DNA from: Xanthobacteraceae bacterium
GTDB taxonomy: Bacteria; Pseudomonadota; Alphaproteobacteria; Rhizobiales; Xanthobacteraceae
Length of the DNA stretch: 36,970 nt
Assembly (NCBI GenBank): GCA_009694215.1
Contig: SHVN01000018.1
Location: 1-36,970, forward strand
Direction: 5' to 3'
Below, piece after piece: positions 1 through 8,886 of this stretch. The position numbers and the translations under genes were made by a program. How positions within the stretch are numbered: the first letter of the stretch is position 1; each line of letters begins with the position of its first letter. The notes beneath the pieces are model-generated. The model ran no database searches and had not been told where the DNA came from. It saw only the letters and a list, made by a program, of their open reading frames with translations.

Positions 1-362
1 GGGCTCCTTGATCGAGTCTGGTGTCGAAGCTTTTAACTCCAACACGACCATGAATCGAAATAAGCACCTATCTCACAACTACGATGACCGTTTCGCTTCA
101 GACGCGATTGGGTAGGCAGAATGCTTTCGGAGCCCCTAGGACTCCATAGAGACTCGAATTGGACGTTCGAGGATGGATGAGAGAGGCTGAGCTACTAATA
201 ACGAATCTACGACGATGTATGAGCCTCTGGGAGTCCATCAATGCTGTCACACTGGTGTCACACCAAGAGCTCTGAAACAGAAAAGATTGACCAATATTGC
301 AAGGAATGCTGAATCGATATAAGTAATGGGAGTAGCTGATGTCCCCTGACTTTCTTGAAGGA
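1..362. other. AT-rich stretch with no recognisable gene; possible mobile-element edge
   Basis: This leftmost stretch is clearly richer in A and T than the rest of the window. I see no ORF with a convincing start, ribosome site or family resemblance. The longest plus-strand reading that could be a coding tail runs from about 216 to 335 and matches nothing I recognise. The abrupt change in composition occurs exactly at the tRNA-Thr gene, a classic integration target for genomic islands. The stretch may therefore be the end of an integrated element, or simply the edge of an assembled contig. Confidence 0.4.
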
Positions 363-437
363 CATGCCGTAGCTCAGTGGTAGAGCACCCCATTGGTAAT
401 GGGGAGGTCGTAAGTTCAATCCTTACCGGCAGCACCA
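363..437 (+). tRNA. tRNA-Thr (anticodon GGT) with two unpaired acceptor positions
   Basis: The cloverleaf can be drawn directly. The D arm is GCTC/GAGC. The anticodon stem is CCCCA/TGGGG around loop TTGGTAA, giving anticodon GGT, which reads ACC and ACU threonine codons. The T arm is GTAAG/CTTAC around TTCAATC. The CCA end is encoded at 435-437. The 3' acceptor strand CGGCAGC would need GCTGCCG at the 5' end, as I recall for rhizobial tRNA-Thr(GGT), but the sequence is CATGCCG, so positions 1 and 2 (C-C and A-G) do not pair. The other five acceptor pairs are intact. This looks like a tRNA copy whose extreme 5' end was replaced, for instance at the distal attachment site of an integrated element. 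Whether it is processed and charged is uncertain. Confidence 0.85.
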
Positions 438-453
438 GCCCCCTCGGCCGCCA

Positions 454-486
454 TTGCGACCCGTCGCGCCGAGCGGCGCATCGCAA
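454..486. terminator. Hairpin between tRNA-Thr and the isochorismatase gene
   Basis: An outer stem TTGCGA/TCGCAA (454-459 with 481-486) encloses an inner stem GCGCC/GGCGC (466-470 with 475-479). It lies between the tRNA and the convergent hydrolase gene, so it could end transcription from both sides. There is no long T tract, so factor-independent termination is not assured. Confidence 0.45.
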
Positions 487-488
487 CT

Positions 489-1199
489 CTATTCCGCCGC
501 AGAGAGGCCCTTCTGGGCGTTGCGCCGCAGGCAGCCGATGGCAAAGTCGGTGGACATGATGTCGCCGAAGGTCAGGTAGAAATTGTTAAGCGCCGCGTTG
601 TGGTCTTCGTCGGTGTTGGCCGCGTTGCCGTCGGTCACCATGATGGTCTTGAAGTTGCGCATCATGGCGTCGCGCGCGGTCGACTCGCAGCACACGTTGG
701 TGACGGTGCCGGTTATCAGGAGTGTGTCGAAACCCCGCGCGCGCAACACTTCCTCGATATTCGACGAGCCCTGGATGAAGGCGCTGTAGCGCTTCTTCTC
801 GACGATCAGGTCCGCCGCCTCGACCTTGAGATCCGGCCACAGGTCATAGCCCTTGCCGCCGACGGAGAGCGACCGCCTGCGCTTTTCGGTGCCTTTCGGG
901 CCGACCATGCCATAGAGCGTGGACCAGCTTGTCAGCGTCTCGTCGGTGAAGGCGGTCTGGATCCAGATGACAGTGCCGCCGGTGGCGCGCACCACCTGCG
1001 CAAGCCTGTTGATGTTGGGCACAATCTCGATCGCCATCGGACACGGGGCATGCGCCGTCTCGGTCGGCATAAAGCCGTTCTGCATGTCCACCACGACGAG
1101 CGCGGTCTTGGCCGGGTTGAGATCGTCGAAGATGTGCTCACGGCCGCGGCGGGCCACCACCCGGTCGATAATCGACTGCGAAATGGACGTCTTGTGCAT
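489..1199 (-). CDS. Isochorismatase-family cysteine hydrolase
   Basis: This encodes a 236-residue cytosolic hydrolase of the isochorismatase superfamily, which includes nicotinamidases, ureidoacrylate and N-carbamoylsarcosine amidohydrolases. The family triad is visible: Asp39 in VVVDMQNGF, Lys135 in VEKKRYSAF, and Cys170 in [12 protein letters not shown]. The KKRYS and ESTARDA wording most resembles the RutB/amidase branch, but the substrate cannot be read from sequence. A longer reading frame begins at 1265. I chose ATG 1199 because GGGAGGG sits about 7 bases upstream and the family N-terminus fits. The gene is divergent from hemA, with about 220 bp between starts, and stands alone on its strand. 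No pyrimidine-degradation partners are nearby, so a RutB role is not supported. Confidence 0.9.
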   Translation of the reverse strand: MHKTSISQSIIDRVVARRGREHIFDDLNPAKTALVVVDMQNGFMPTETAHAPCPMAIEIVPNINRLAQVVRATGGTVIWIQTAFTDETLTSWSTLYGMVGPKGTEKRRRSLSVGGKGYDLWPDLKVEAADLIVEKKRYSAFIQGSSNIEEVLRARGFDTLLITGTVTNVCCESTARDAMMRNFKTIMVTDGNAANTDEDHNAALNNFYLTFGDIMSTDFAIGCLRRNAQKGLSAAE

Positions 1200-1285
1200 G
1201 GGGAGCCCTCCCGCCGGATGCCCGATTATGCGTCCGGCGGAGGCGCGAGGGCAACCGCGGTCCATGGCTTTTTGCCCACCAGCAT

Positions 1286-1299
1286 TTGATCCGGATCAA
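1286..1299. promoter_or_regulatory. FNR/FixK-type binding site upstream of hemA
   Basis: TTGAT-CCGG-ATCAA is a perfect palindrome matching the FNR/FixK consensus TTGAT-N4-ATCAA. It lies in the divergent hemA/isochorismatase region, centred about 128 bp before the hemA ATG. Oxygen control of hemA through FixK-type regulators is known in Bradyrhizobium, so activation of hemA under low oxygen is a reasonable inference. The site could also act on the divergent gene. Confidence 0.75.
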
Positions 1300-1420
1300 T
1301 CACAAGCCGCTGATTCACGGCCAACTAACGCCTCGACAAGCAGCGTGGAAGCCTTCTAAATTGAGTCACTCGAAGCGCAGCCAAATTGTAACAACCGGCC
1401 GGAATAGGCTTGGAATTCCC

Positions 1421-2647
1421 ATGAAGTACGATGCGTTTTTTGCTGCCGCCCTGGATCGTCTGCACGAGGAGCGGCGCTACCGGGTGTTTGCCGATCTCGA
1501 GCGCATCGCCGGCCGCTTCCCGCACTCGATCTGGCATGCGCCGCAGGGCCCCCGCGAGGTCGTGATCTGGTGCTCCAACGACTACCTCGGCATGGGCCAA
1601 CACCCCAAGGTGATCGGCGCCATGGTCGAGACCGCGACGCGGATGGGAACCGGCGCCGGCGGCACCCGCAACATCGCCGGAACTAACCATCCGCTGGTCG
1701 AGCTCGAGCGCGAGCTCGCCGACCTGCACGGCAAGCCTTCGGCGCTCGTTTTCACCTCGGGCTATGTGTCGAACCAGACCGGCATCCCGACCATCGCCGG
1801 GCTCATCCCGAACTGTCTGATCCTGTCGGACGAATACAACCACAACTCGATGATCGAGGGCATCCGCCATGCCGGCTGCGACAAGCAGATTTTCCGGCAC
1901 AACGATCTTGGCCATCTCGAAGAGCTACTGAAGGCGGCCGGCACCCGGCCGAAGCTGATCGCCTTCGAGAGCATCTATTCGATGGACGGCGACATCGCCC
2001 CGATCAACGCGATCTGCGATCTCGCGGAGCGCTACGGCGCGATGACCTATATCGACGAGGTGCACGCGGTCGGCATGTACGGCCCGCGCGGCGGCGGCGT
2101 TGCCGAACGCGATGGCGCAATGCACCGCATCGACGTGATCGAGGGCACGCTCGGCAAGGCGTTCGGCTCGCTCGGCGGCTATATCGCAGCGAGCGCCGAC
2201 ATCTGCGACGCGGTTCGCTCCTACGCGCCGGGCTTCATCTTCACCACCGCGCTGCCGCCTGCGGTCTGCGCGGCGACGGTCGCGGCAATCAAGCACCTCA
2301 AGACCTCGACCTGGGAGCGCGAGCGCCACCAGGAGCGCGCGGCGCGCGTGAAGGCCGTGCTCACCGCGGCGGGCCTGCCGGTGATGGATTCGCCCACGCA
2401 TATCGTGCCGGTGATGGTCGGCGACCCGGAGAAGTGCAAGGCGGCGAGCGACCGGCTCCTGTCCGAGCACGGCATCTACATCCAGCCTATCAACTATCCG
2501 ACCGTGCCGAAGGGCACCGAGCGGCTGCGCATCGCGCCGTCGCCCTATCACGACGACGGACTGGTGGATGCGCTGGCCGAGGCCCTGGTCGAGGTCTGGC
2601 AGGAGCTCGGCCTGCCATTGAAGCAGCGCCAGATCGCGGCGGAATAG
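1421..2647 (+). CDS. hemA: 5-aminolevulinate synthase
   Basis: This 408-residue PLP enzyme condenses glycine and succinyl-CoA to 5-aminolevulinate, the first step of heme synthesis by the C4 route used in alphaproteobacteria and mitochondria. The protein starts MKYDAFF and has the typical features of the alpha-oxoamine synthase fold: a substrate-site stretch NDYLGMG, the [13 protein letters not shown] segment, the YIDEVHAVG motif, and the PLP-binding Lys246 in GTLGKAFGS. Length is normal for the family. The frame is open upstream to 1286, but that extension is not family-like, and ATG 1421 gives the standard N-terminus. The FNR/FixK palindrome at 1286-1299 suggests oxygen regulation. Its stop codon directly abuts that of the convergent AbrB-family gene. 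Confidence 0.97.
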   Translation: MKYDAFFAAALDRLHEERRYRVFADLERIAGRFPHSIWHAPQGPREVVIWCSNDYLGMGQHPKVIGAMVETATRMGTGAGGTRNIAGTNHPLVELERELADLHGKPSALVFTSGYVSNQTGIPTIAGLIPNCLILSDEYNHNSMIEGIRHAGCDKQIFRHNDLGHLEELLKAAGTRPKLIAFESIYSMDGDIAPINAICDLAERYGAMTYIDEVHAVGMYGPRGGGVAERDGAMHRIDVIEGTLGKAFGSLGGYIAASADICDAVRSYAPGFIFTTALPPAVCAATVAAIKHLKTSTWERERHQERAARVKAVLTAAGLPVMDSPTHIVPVMVGDPEKCKAASDRLLSEHGIYIQPINYPTVPKGTERLRIAPSPYHDDGLVDALAEALVEVWQELGLPLKQRQIAAE

Positions 2648-3763
2648 TCAGTCCTCGATCGTCGGCCGCGTCGCACCCGGCGGGCGCTCGCGCATCGGCT
2701 TGTCCGGCCCGCGGCGGAACCGATACGCCAGGAACGGCATCAGCATCGACACCAACAGGAAGCGCGACAGGTGCAGCGCGCCGACAAACACCGGGTCGAG
2801 ATGCAGCGCCAGCGCCAGCACCATCATGGTGTCCTGCGCGCCGGGCGCGAAGGCGACCACGGCGTCGGCTATCCGCACCGACATCAGCGCGGTCAAGACC
2901 AGGACCGACAGCGCCGCGATCGTCATCGCCACCGCGAAGGACCCCAGCGCCGCGCCGAGGAAGCGCAGCAGCGTCCGCGGATCGGTGTTGGCAAAGCGCG
3001 AGCCGGTGACAGCGCCGATGCCGATCACCGCCGCATAGACCGCCCACCACGGCAAGGTGGCATGAATGATCCCGACGCCGTGGAGGATGGCGGACGCCAG
3101 CATGGCGCCGAACATCAGCCCGCCCGGGAACCGCAGCCGCCAGACCAGCAGCGCCGCCGCCGTCGATACGACGACGAGAACGGCCAGATCGGCGATTGAA
3201 GCCGGCCCGGCGGCGGTGAAGCGCGCTAGGAGCCCGCCCTCCGCCGTCAGGCCGAAAAAGGAAAGCCCGGCGGGAATGCCGATGGTCAGCGCCACCACGC
3301 GCATGGTCTGCACGATCGCGATGGCGCGCAGGTCCGCCTTGTACTCGGCCGACAGAACCATCACCTGCGCCAACGCGCCGGGGCTCGCCCCGAACAGCGC
3401 CGATTGCGCGTCCCAGCCATGCACAAAGCGCAAGTACGACGCGGTGGCGGCCATCATGCAAAGGGTCGAGATCGCGAGCATGGCGACGCTGAGCGGAAAC
3501 GCGGCCAGTCCCTTCAGCGTCTCCGGCGTCACCACGGCGCCGAGCGAGATGCCGACCAGCACCGAGATCGCCCGCGACAGCGGCGCGGGAACGAGAACCG
3601 GCCGGCCCAGCAGCGCCGCGGTCGCCACTCCGAGCAGCGAGCCGGTGACGAGGCCGGCAGGAAAGCCGAGCCAGGTCAGGATCATCCCGCCCACGGCCGC
3701 AGCCGACAGCGTTTCGGCGGCGCGCAGCCACTCGCTTTTCGCTAGGATCGAAGGGGACGCCAT
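2648..3763 (-). CDS. AbrB-family integral membrane protein (often mislabelled ammonia monooxygenase)
   Basis: This is a very hydrophobic protein of 371 residues with about ten predicted membrane segments arranged as two similar halves. The first half carries SPGALAQVMVL and the second APGAQDTMMVLAL, the duplicated signature of the AbrB membrane family. Members are putative transporters or regulators of unclear function. They are frequently annotated as ammonia monooxygenase, which is not justified. ATG 3763 is taken as start; TTG 3775 is possible, and neither has a clear Shine-Dalgarno sequence. It is convergent with hemA with no base between the two stops. Confidence 0.85.
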   Translation of the reverse strand: MASPSILAKSEWLRAAETLSAAAVGGMILTWLGFPAGLVTGSLLGVATAALLGRPVLVPAPLSRAISVLVGISLGAVVTPETLKGLAAFPLSVAMLAISTLCMMAATASYLRFVHGWDAQSALFGASPGALAQVMVLSAEYKADLRAIAIVQTMRVVALTIGIPAGLSFFGLTAEGGLLARFTAAGPASIADLAVLVVVSTAAALLVWRLRFPGGLMFGAMLASAILHGVGIIHATLPWWAVYAAVIGIGAVTGSRFANTDPRTLLRFLGAALGSFAVAMTIAALSVLVLTALMSVRIADAVVAFAPGAQDTMMVLALALHLDPVFVGALHLSRFLLVSMLMPFLAYRFRRGPDKPMRERPPGATRPTIED

Positions 3764-3860
3764 CCGCGCGATCAATGCCGCGCCAATCCGGCGGCGTCAA
3801 ACCCCGGCGCGAAGCACGATCCGCACCAGATCGGCGGTATTCCTGGCGCCAATGGCTCCG

Positions 3861-4397
3861 TCAGCTTTTCTTCTGAATATCCCGCTGCAGATCGGCCATC
3901 ATATCGACCAGCCGGCGCCAGACATTCTTCATGAACGAAATGGCGCGGTCGAGCTCCGCATCGCTCAGCGGCTTGGGCTCTCTGGGCTCCTTGGGAGACG
4001 GGTCCGGCACGCTGGCAGGCGGCACCGGCGGCGGCACGGCAGCCTCGGCGACCACGCCGGACGGCAGTTCGACGCCGCGCGACAGCAGGGATTTCTTCAA
4101 CTCCGCATTCTCCCGCTGCAGGCGGCCGATCTCGCCTTCGAGCGCGGCGCGCTCGTCGGGCACCGCCTTGCAGGACCAACCGGGCGAACCCCAGCCGCAT
4201 TGCGCCAGTTGGCCGGTGCGGGAATCGAGCCGCACGAAGCCGCCGCCCATGCGATGGAAGGAGTAGCGGCCGTCCTCGGCGCCGGCCGGCGGCGCGGCCT
4301 GGGCCTGGTCCGTTGCTTGAGCCGCGGCGCGATCCGGGCCGGCGAGGCAGGCCAGCATGACCAAAAGAGCGGCACCGATCGGGGCAAGGCGCGTCAT
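3861..4397 (-). CDS. Small exported coiled-coil protein of unknown function
   Basis: This encodes a 178-residue protein I cannot assign to a named family. An N-terminal signal peptide is evident (MTRLAPIGAALLVMLACLAG, cleavage likely after AAAQ). Next come a short domain with two cysteines (CGW and SCK), a heptad-like stretch (about residues 82-103, ERAALEGEIGRLQRENAEL), a Pro/Glu-rich linker, and an amphipathic C-terminal helix with NVWRRLVDMMADLQRD. The start ATG 4397 is chosen for its signal peptide and a GGAGA ribosome site 8 bases upstream; the frame is open further up without support. It likely sits in the periplasm. It is divergent from the ATP synthase operon. Confidence 0.7.
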   Translation of the reverse strand: MTRLAPIGAALLVMLACLAGPDRAAAQATDQAQAAPPAGAEDGRYSFHRMGGGFVRLDSRTGQLAQCGWGSPGWSCKAVPDERAALEGEIGRLQRENAELKKSLLSRGVELPSGVVAEAAVPPPVPPASVPDPSPKEPREPKPLSDAELDRAISFMKNVWRRLVDMMADLQRDIQKKS

Positions 4398-4588
4398 TGT
4401 GGTCTCCGTGGCGGGCCGCTCGCGCGGCTCGCGGCCGGCGTTGCGGAGGGTCTGGCTGAGTCTCCAACCTAACATTGCCGCAGCTGCCAACGAAGCGCTC
4501 GCCGCGGTTGTTCCAGCCGCCTTGGTGACGTAGCGGAAACACTTGAAAACACTTGTCTTTCAATCAACTCCCGCAGTGCGGCGATTTC

Positions 4589-4617
4589 TTGACTCGCCCA
4601 AACCCAGTCACTATGGT
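4589..4617 (+). promoter_or_regulatory. Candidate sigma70-type promoter of the atp F0 operon
   Basis: TTGACT (4589-4594) and TATGGT (4612-4617) are separated by exactly 17 bases, a good housekeeping promoter arrangement. It would start transcription near 4624, about 70 bases before the atpI ATG. No competing arrangement is evident in 4398-4694, which otherwise holds no gene. Confidence 0.55.
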
Positions 4618-4694
4618 CCGCGCGGTCTCGAGGATGGCAGGAACCACCTGGGTTTGCTCGCAACGCCGCAGTGTCGAATCGAGGGCCGCCAAGC

Positions 4695-5057
4695 ATGGCC
4701 GAAGACACGGGCGACAAGAGCGAAAATAGGAACCGGTCAACCGAAGAGGCCGCTCTCTCCGCGAGACTCCAGAGTCTCGGCGAACGGCTCGCCCACCAAA
4801 AAGGGGCGGACCGGAAAGTCGAAGCTGGTCCCAGTTCGAGAAGCGATCCCTCGGCACTCGCCCGCGGCTTCCGCCTCTCCACCGAACTGGTCGCAGGCGT
4901 CCTGGTCGGTGCATTCATCGGCTGGGCGCTCGACAAGTGGCTCGGCATCTCGCCGTGGGGGATGATCGTGTTTCTCTTGATCGGCTTTGCCGCCGGCGTC
5001 ATCAACGTGATGCGCGCCGCGGGTGTTTCCACCGGACCGGGACCAAGACCGCAATAG
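4695..5057 (+). CDS. atpI: F0F1 ATP synthase assembly protein I
   Basis: This 120-residue protein has a polar, charged N-terminal half and a C-terminal pair of membrane helices (about residues 63-81 and 87-106, LVAGVLVGAFIGWALDKW then MIVFLLIGFAAGVINVM). The AtpI family assists assembly of the c ring and possibly magnesium supply. It heads the F0 operon, as is usual. GTG 4671 is an alternative start in the same frame. ATG 4695 is preferred because the protein then begins MAEDTGDKSE, like relatives, with GAGGG about 10 bases upstream. The stop is 32 bp before atpB. Confidence 0.9.
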   Translation: MAEDTGDKSENRNRSTEEAALSARLQSLGERLAHQKGADRKVEAGPSSRSDPSALARGFRLSTELVAGVLVGAFIGWALDKWLGISPWGMIVFLLIGFAAGVINVMRAAGVSTGPGPRPQ

Positions 5058-5089
5058 GCTAGCGACAAGACTACAGGAAGCTTCCGGCG

Positions 5090-5839
5090 ATGGCCGATCC
5101 GATTCATCAATTTGAGATCACCAAGATCGCGACGCTCGGCCATATCGGCGGGCATGAAATCGCGTTCACCAACTCCGCGCTGTTCATGGCGATCACCGTG
5201 GTCGGCATCTGGGCGCTGCTGATGGGCGGCAGCACACGCCGGGCACTGGTTCCCGGGCGGCTGCAGTCGATCGCGGAACTGTCCTACGAATTCGTCGCCA
5301 ACACCATCGAAAGCACCGCCGGCAAGGAAGGGATGAAGTTCTTCCCGCTGGTGTTCACGCTGTTCATGTTCATCCTGGTGGCGAACATCATCGGGCTCAT
5401 TCCCTACACGTTCACGGTGACGAGCCACATCATCATCACCGCCGCGCTCGCGCTCCTCGTATTCATCACGGTGCTGGTCTACGGCTTCTACAAGAACGGG
5501 CTCGGCTTCTTCCGCCTGTTCGTGCCGCAGGGCATCCCGATCTACATCCTGCCGCTAATCGTGTTCATCGAGGTGCTGTCGTTCCTGTCGCGGCCGATCT
5601 CGCACAGCGTGCGCCTGTTCGCCAACATGCTGGCGGGCCACATCACGCTCAAGGTGTTCGCGAGCTTCATCACGCTGCTCGGGGGCCTGGGCATTTTCGG
5701 CATCTTCGGCGCGACCCTGCCGCTGATCCTCGTGGTGGCGCTGACCGCGCTCGAGCTCCTGGTCGCGTTCCTCCAGGCCTATGTGTTCGCGATCCTCACC
5801 TGCATCTACCTCAACGACGCCATTCATCCGGGGCACTGA
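5090..5839 (+). CDS. atpB: ATP synthase F0 subunit a
   Basis: This is the 249-residue membrane stator subunit that forms the proton half-channels beside the c ring. It is strongly hydrophobic with five to six helices. The essential arginine is Arg175 in [14 protein letters not shown], the family signature that faces the c-subunit glutamate. The N-terminus [13 protein letters not shown] is typical of alphaproteobacterial subunit a. A GGAAG ribosome site precedes the ATG. It lies 36 bp before atpE in the operon. Confidence 0.98.
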   Translation: MADPIHQFEITKIATLGHIGGHEIAFTNSALFMAITVVGIWALLMGGSTRRALVPGRLQSIAELSYEFVANTIESTAGKEGMKFFPLVFTLFMFILVANIIGLIPYTFTVTSHIIITAALALLVFITVLVYGFYKNGLGFFRLFVPQGIPIYILPLIVFIEVLSFLSRPISHSVRLFANMLAGHITLKVFASFITLLGGLGIFGIFGATLPLILVVALTALELLVAFLQAYVFAILTCIYLNDAIHPGH

Positions 5840-5875
5840 CCCAAACCCCATCCAACCTCGAAAAGGAGTTTTCTC

Positions 5876-6103
5876 ATGGATCCAGTGGCCGCGAAGTACA
5901 TTGGTGCCGGCATCGCCTGCATCGGCATGGGCGGCGCCGGCGCCGGCGTGGGCATCATCTTCGGCAACTATCTCGCCGCAGCGCTGCGTAACCCGTCGGC
6001 CGCCCAGGGCCAGTTCGGCAACCTGATCTTCGGGTTCGCCGTGACCGAGGCGCTCGGCATCTTCTCGCTGCTGATCGCGCTGCTGCTGCTGTTCGCGCTC
6101 TAG
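5876..6103 (+). CDS. atpE: ATP synthase F0 subunit c
   Basis: This 75-residue hairpin of two membrane helices forms the rotary ring. Helix 1 carries the glycine-rich packing motif ([10 protein letters not shown], residues 17-26). The polar loop has RNP (38-40), and the proton-carrying carboxylate is Glu58 in [11 protein letters not shown] strong AAAGGAG ribosome site precedes the start, consistent with the high copy number of this subunit. It lies between atpB and the b' gene. Confidence 0.98.
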   Translation: MDPVAAKYIGAGIACIGMGGAGAGVGIIFGNYLAAALRNPSAAQGQFGNLIFGFAVTEALGIFSLLIALLLLFAL

Positions 6104-6124
6104 GCGGCAGGCTGATCGAACCCG

Positions 6125-6658
6125 ATGGCGACGAACGCACATACCGAACATCCGGGCGGCGGAAAACCTCAATTTCCGCCGTTCAACAAGGAGACGTTCG
6201 CGTCGCAGCTCGTCTGGTTCGCGATCTTCTTCATCGCGCTCTACGTCCTGATCTCGCGGTTCGCGATCCCGCGTCTCGGCGGGATCATCGAGGCGCGGCG
6301 CGGCCAGGTCGAAGGCGATCTGGCCGAGGCCAACAAGCTCAAGGACCAGTCCGACGCGGCTCTCGCGGCCTACGAAAAGTCGCTGGCCGATGCCCGCGCC
6401 CGCGCCCAGGCGCTGGCCGGCGAGACCCGCGACAGACTCAACGCCGAGGCCGAAAAGAGCCGCAAGGCGCTGGAAGCCCAGCTCGACATCAAGCTGGTCG
6501 AGGCTGAGAAGACCATAGCCGCGACCAAGACTTCCGCGATGACCAACGTCCGCGGCATCGCCGTCGATACCGCCGCGGCCATCGTCCAGCAGCTGATCGG
6601 CACGGCGCCTTCCGCAAGCGCGGTCGAAGCCGCGGTCGCCGACGCGCTGAAGCGGTAG
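6125..6658 (+). CDS. atpF2: ATP synthase F0 subunit b' (peripheral stalk)
   Basis: This 177-residue protein has a short polar N-terminus, one membrane helix (about residues 28-48, [16 protein letters not shown]), and then a long charged alpha-helical domain that dimerises with subunit b to hold F1 still. The extended N-terminus ([13 protein letters not shown]) and the presence of a second b-type gene right after it identify it as b', the divergent partner found in photosynthetic and related alphaproteobacteria. It is separated from atpF by 11 bp. Confidence 0.95.
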   Translation: MATNAHTEHPGGGKPQFPPFNKETFASQLVWFAIFFIALYVLISRFAIPRLGGIIEARRGQVEGDLAEANKLKDQSDAALAAYEKSLADARARAQALAGETRDRLNAEAEKSRKALEAQLDIKLVEAEKTIAATKTSAMTNVRGIAVDTAAAIVQQLIGTAPSASAVEAAVADALKR

Positions 6659-6669
6659 AAGCCAGGCCG

Positions 6670-7161
6670 ATGGACATGATCAAAGAGCCGGAATTCTGGG
6701 TCGCCGTCGCCTTCGTGCTGTTCATCGGCGTGCTGATCTATGCCGGCGCCCACAAGAAGGTGATCGACGCGCTCGACCACCGCAGCGCCCGCATCAAGGC
6801 CGAGCTCGACGAGGCCCGCCGCCTGCGCGAGGAGGCCGGCAAGCTGCTCGCCGAATACCAGCGCAAGCAGCGCGAGGCCGAGCGCGAGGCCGAGGCGATC
6901 ATCGTCGAAGCCAAGGCCGAGGCCGAGCGGGTGGCCGCCGAGACGCGCGGCAAGATGGAAGAATTCGTCACCCGCCGCACCAAGCTCGCCGAGGCCAAGA
7001 TCGGCCAGGCCGAGGCGCAGGCGCTTGCCGAGGTGCGTGCCGCCGCCGCCGACGCCGCCGTTTCGGCCGCGGAGAATATCCTGCGCGACACCGCCAAGGG
7101 CAAGGTCGCCGACGATCTCATCGCCCAGGGCATCGCCGACGTGAAGGCGAAGCTCAACTAA
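6670..7161 (+). CDS. atpF: ATP synthase F0 subunit b (peripheral stalk)
   Basis: This 163-residue protein has one N-terminal membrane helix (about residues 9-26, [18 protein letters not shown]) followed by a continuous charged helix rich in Ala, Glu, Arg and Lys, as expected for the stator coiled coil. It pairs with the b' product encoded just upstream. It is the last gene of the F0 operon; the F1 genes are not in this window, as is usual in this group. Confidence 0.96.
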   Translation: MDMIKEPEFWVAVAFVLFIGVLIYAGAHKKVIDALDHRSARIKAELDEARRLREEAGKLLAEYQRKQREAEREAEAIIVEAKAEAERVAAETRGKMEEFVTRRTKLAEAKIGQAEAQALAEVRAAAADAAVSAAENILRDTAKGKVADDLIAQGIADVKAKLN

Positions 7162-7187
7162 CTCCGGCCATTAAGCTCGCTAACCGG

Positions 7188-7209
7188 GTGCTGCGCCGCG
7201 GCGTGGCAC
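7188..7209 (+). terminator. Hairpin downstream of the F0 operon
   Basis: GTGCTGCGC and GCGTGGCAC pair around a small GC-rich loop, with two G-T wobbles, starting 26 bases after the atpF stop. No T run follows, so it may be a pause site or RNA-stabilising hairpin rather than a full terminator. Confidence 0.35.
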
Positions 7210-7355
7210 ATCCCTGTGCACAACCGGTGTATAAAGATTCCGGTCCTAGGCCGCGCCTTCCAATGACGACGACCGCGTCCATAATCTTGCCACGCGAATC
7301 AACGTAGGCACGAAGGCGGCGGTCGCCCGGGCAGCGGCCTCTTTGAGAACCTGAC

Positions 7356-8011
7356 GTGTTCATCTTTGACTGCAACGGCGTGCTGGTCGACAGCGAAGCC
7401 ATCGTGGCCAACGTGGCAGCCACAGAGCTGACCCGCGCCGGTTTTGCCGTGTCTCCTGAGATCGTCGCCCGTTTCTTTGCCGGCCGGCGCCCGAGCAACA
7501 TGCTGGCCGACATCGAGACCGCGACCCAGCGCAAGCTGCCGCCTAACTTCGCCGCAACGCTTGCGGGCGCGACGCTCCGGCGGCTGCTGGCGGAACTGCG
7601 GTCCACCGCCCATGTCGAGCATGCCTGACCTGGCTGCGCGGGCCGAAATGCGTGGCGTCGTCCGCCCCCCTCGACCGCGTGCGGGTGAGCCTCGAAAGCA
7701 CCGGCCTGCTGCGCTTTTTCGATCCCTACCTGTTCTCGGCGAGCGCCGTTCCCCTCGGCAAGCCGGCGCCCGACCTGTTCCTTCACGTCGCGGCCAAGAT
7801 GCGCGTTCAGCCGGCCGACTGCATCGTGGTGGAGGATTCGCCGGCCGGGGTATCGGCGGCGCATGCCGCCGGCATGGTGCCGATTGGCTTCATCGGCGGC
7901 AGCCACACCAGCCCGAGCCTCGGCGCGCAGCTAACCCAAGCCGGCGCCCGCGCCGTGATCGCGGACATGCGGGCGCTCAAGAGCACGGTCGTCGCCCTTC
8001 GCGGCTGGTAA
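7356..8011 (+). pseudogene. HAD-family phosphatase, frameshifted
   Basis: This is a beta-phosphoglucomutase/phosphoglycolate phosphatase-like HAD hydrolase split between two frames. The first part (GTG 7356 to stop 7628) has motif I as IFDCNGVLVDSE. The second (about 7630 to 8011) has SSAPLDRVRVSLE, the GKPAPDLF lysine motif and the VVEDSPAGVSAAHAAGM motif. One base missing near 7624-7628 accounts for the shift: adding one restores HALTWLRGPKC, which fits the family. The second, acid-base aspartate of motif I is Asn (DCN instead of DCD), a further sign of inactivity. Either this is a decaying gene or the indel is a sequencing error, but the Asn is independent evidence. Confidence 0.8.
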
Positions 8012-8066
8012 TCCGAAATATTTGCAGGTTCGACAAGCGCCGCCCCGCGGACGGCGACCCGGCCCG

Positions 8067-8741
8067 TCAACTCGTCTTGCGGCGCGCGGCGGGTTTCGGC
8101 TTAGGCTTCTTCTGTTCCTGCACCGCGGTGGGATCGAACCCGATGTAGATCACGTAGGAATCGATTTCAGCGCCCCTGGGCATCGGGAATTCCATGCCTT
8201 CCGTCACATGCGTGAACAGCACGTTGGTGTCGCCGGGCGAAACCGACACGGCGATCCGGTCCAGTTTGGTCGTGATCGGCTTTGGATCAACGCCCTCGCG
8301 GATGATGGCGTAGCGCAGCGGCACGTCGACCGCGCCCGGGCTACCTTCCGGCCCGAGGATCACGCGCCCCTGGACGCCGACCTTGATCGACAGAATGTTG
8401 TTGGGCAGCAGGCGGCATTCGCGCGCGGTGGTGGCGATGGTGACCTGGTGCCGCAGGTTCATGGCGGTCGGCTCCGCCGGGTTGGCCGATGAGGTCAGCG
8501 TCGCCGCGCCCTGGCGCACCGTCACCTCGGGGCATTCGAAATTCGGCGGCAGCGTGCTGGCGGCCGACGCCTGGGCGCCGGCGGCGGACGAATCCGAACC
8601 GAACATCGACGAAAAGGATGACGTGGAGGGCAGCGATGGCAGCGATGAACAACCCGCGAGCAACGGGCCGAACATGGCGAGCACGACGCTCAGGCCACGA
8701 GAAAGCTGGAATCCAGACACGCCCACCCCACTGCTACGCAT
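8067..8741 (-). CDS. Putative lipoprotein of unknown function
   Basis: This encodes about 224 residues. The N-terminus is a lipoprotein signal with lipobox LLAGC; the acylated cysteine is residue 31 from the chosen start. A Ser-rich tether follows, then a beta-rich domain containing FECPEVTVRQGAATL, then VDVPLRYAIIREG and SYVIYIGFDP, and a basic Lys/Pro/Arg tail. I recognise the style of conserved rhizobial lipoproteins but cannot name a function. ATG 8741 is used; TTG 8747 is an alternative. It is convergent with the broken HAD gene. Confidence 0.75.
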   Translation of the reverse strand: MRSSGVGVSGFQLSRGLSVVLAMFGPLLAGCSSLPSLPSTSSFSSMFGSDSSAAGAQASAASTLPPNFECPEVTVRQGAATLTSSANPAEPTAMNLRHQVTIATTARECRLLPNNILSIKVGVQGRVILGPEGSPGAVDVPLRYAIIREGVDPKPITTKLDRIAVSVSPGDTNVLFTHVTEGMEFPMPRGAEIDSYVIYIGFDPTAVQEQKKPKPKPAARRKTS

Positions 8742-8886
8742 GCCCAAGGCTTAGGTCCGTAATGGCTAAATCCTGGTAAAGCCCGGGTAAATTCTTGCGG
8801 CTTTTTATAGCAGAGGGAACGTGGCGGCCCCAAGGCCGCGGCTGAACGGGCCCTGCTCATGGGCGAGCTTACGGGTTTCAGGCGCC

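Noticed and set aside
216-335. Short plus-strand frame in the AT-rich left end as a possible integrase tail
   Set aside because: I could not see the catalytic tyrosine context or other recombinase motifs; support is too weak to list as a gene.
2648-3763. Ammonia monooxygenase
   Set aside because: The duplicated PGA-type motifs and membrane layout are those of the AbrB family; nothing links it to AmoA, AmoB or AmoC.
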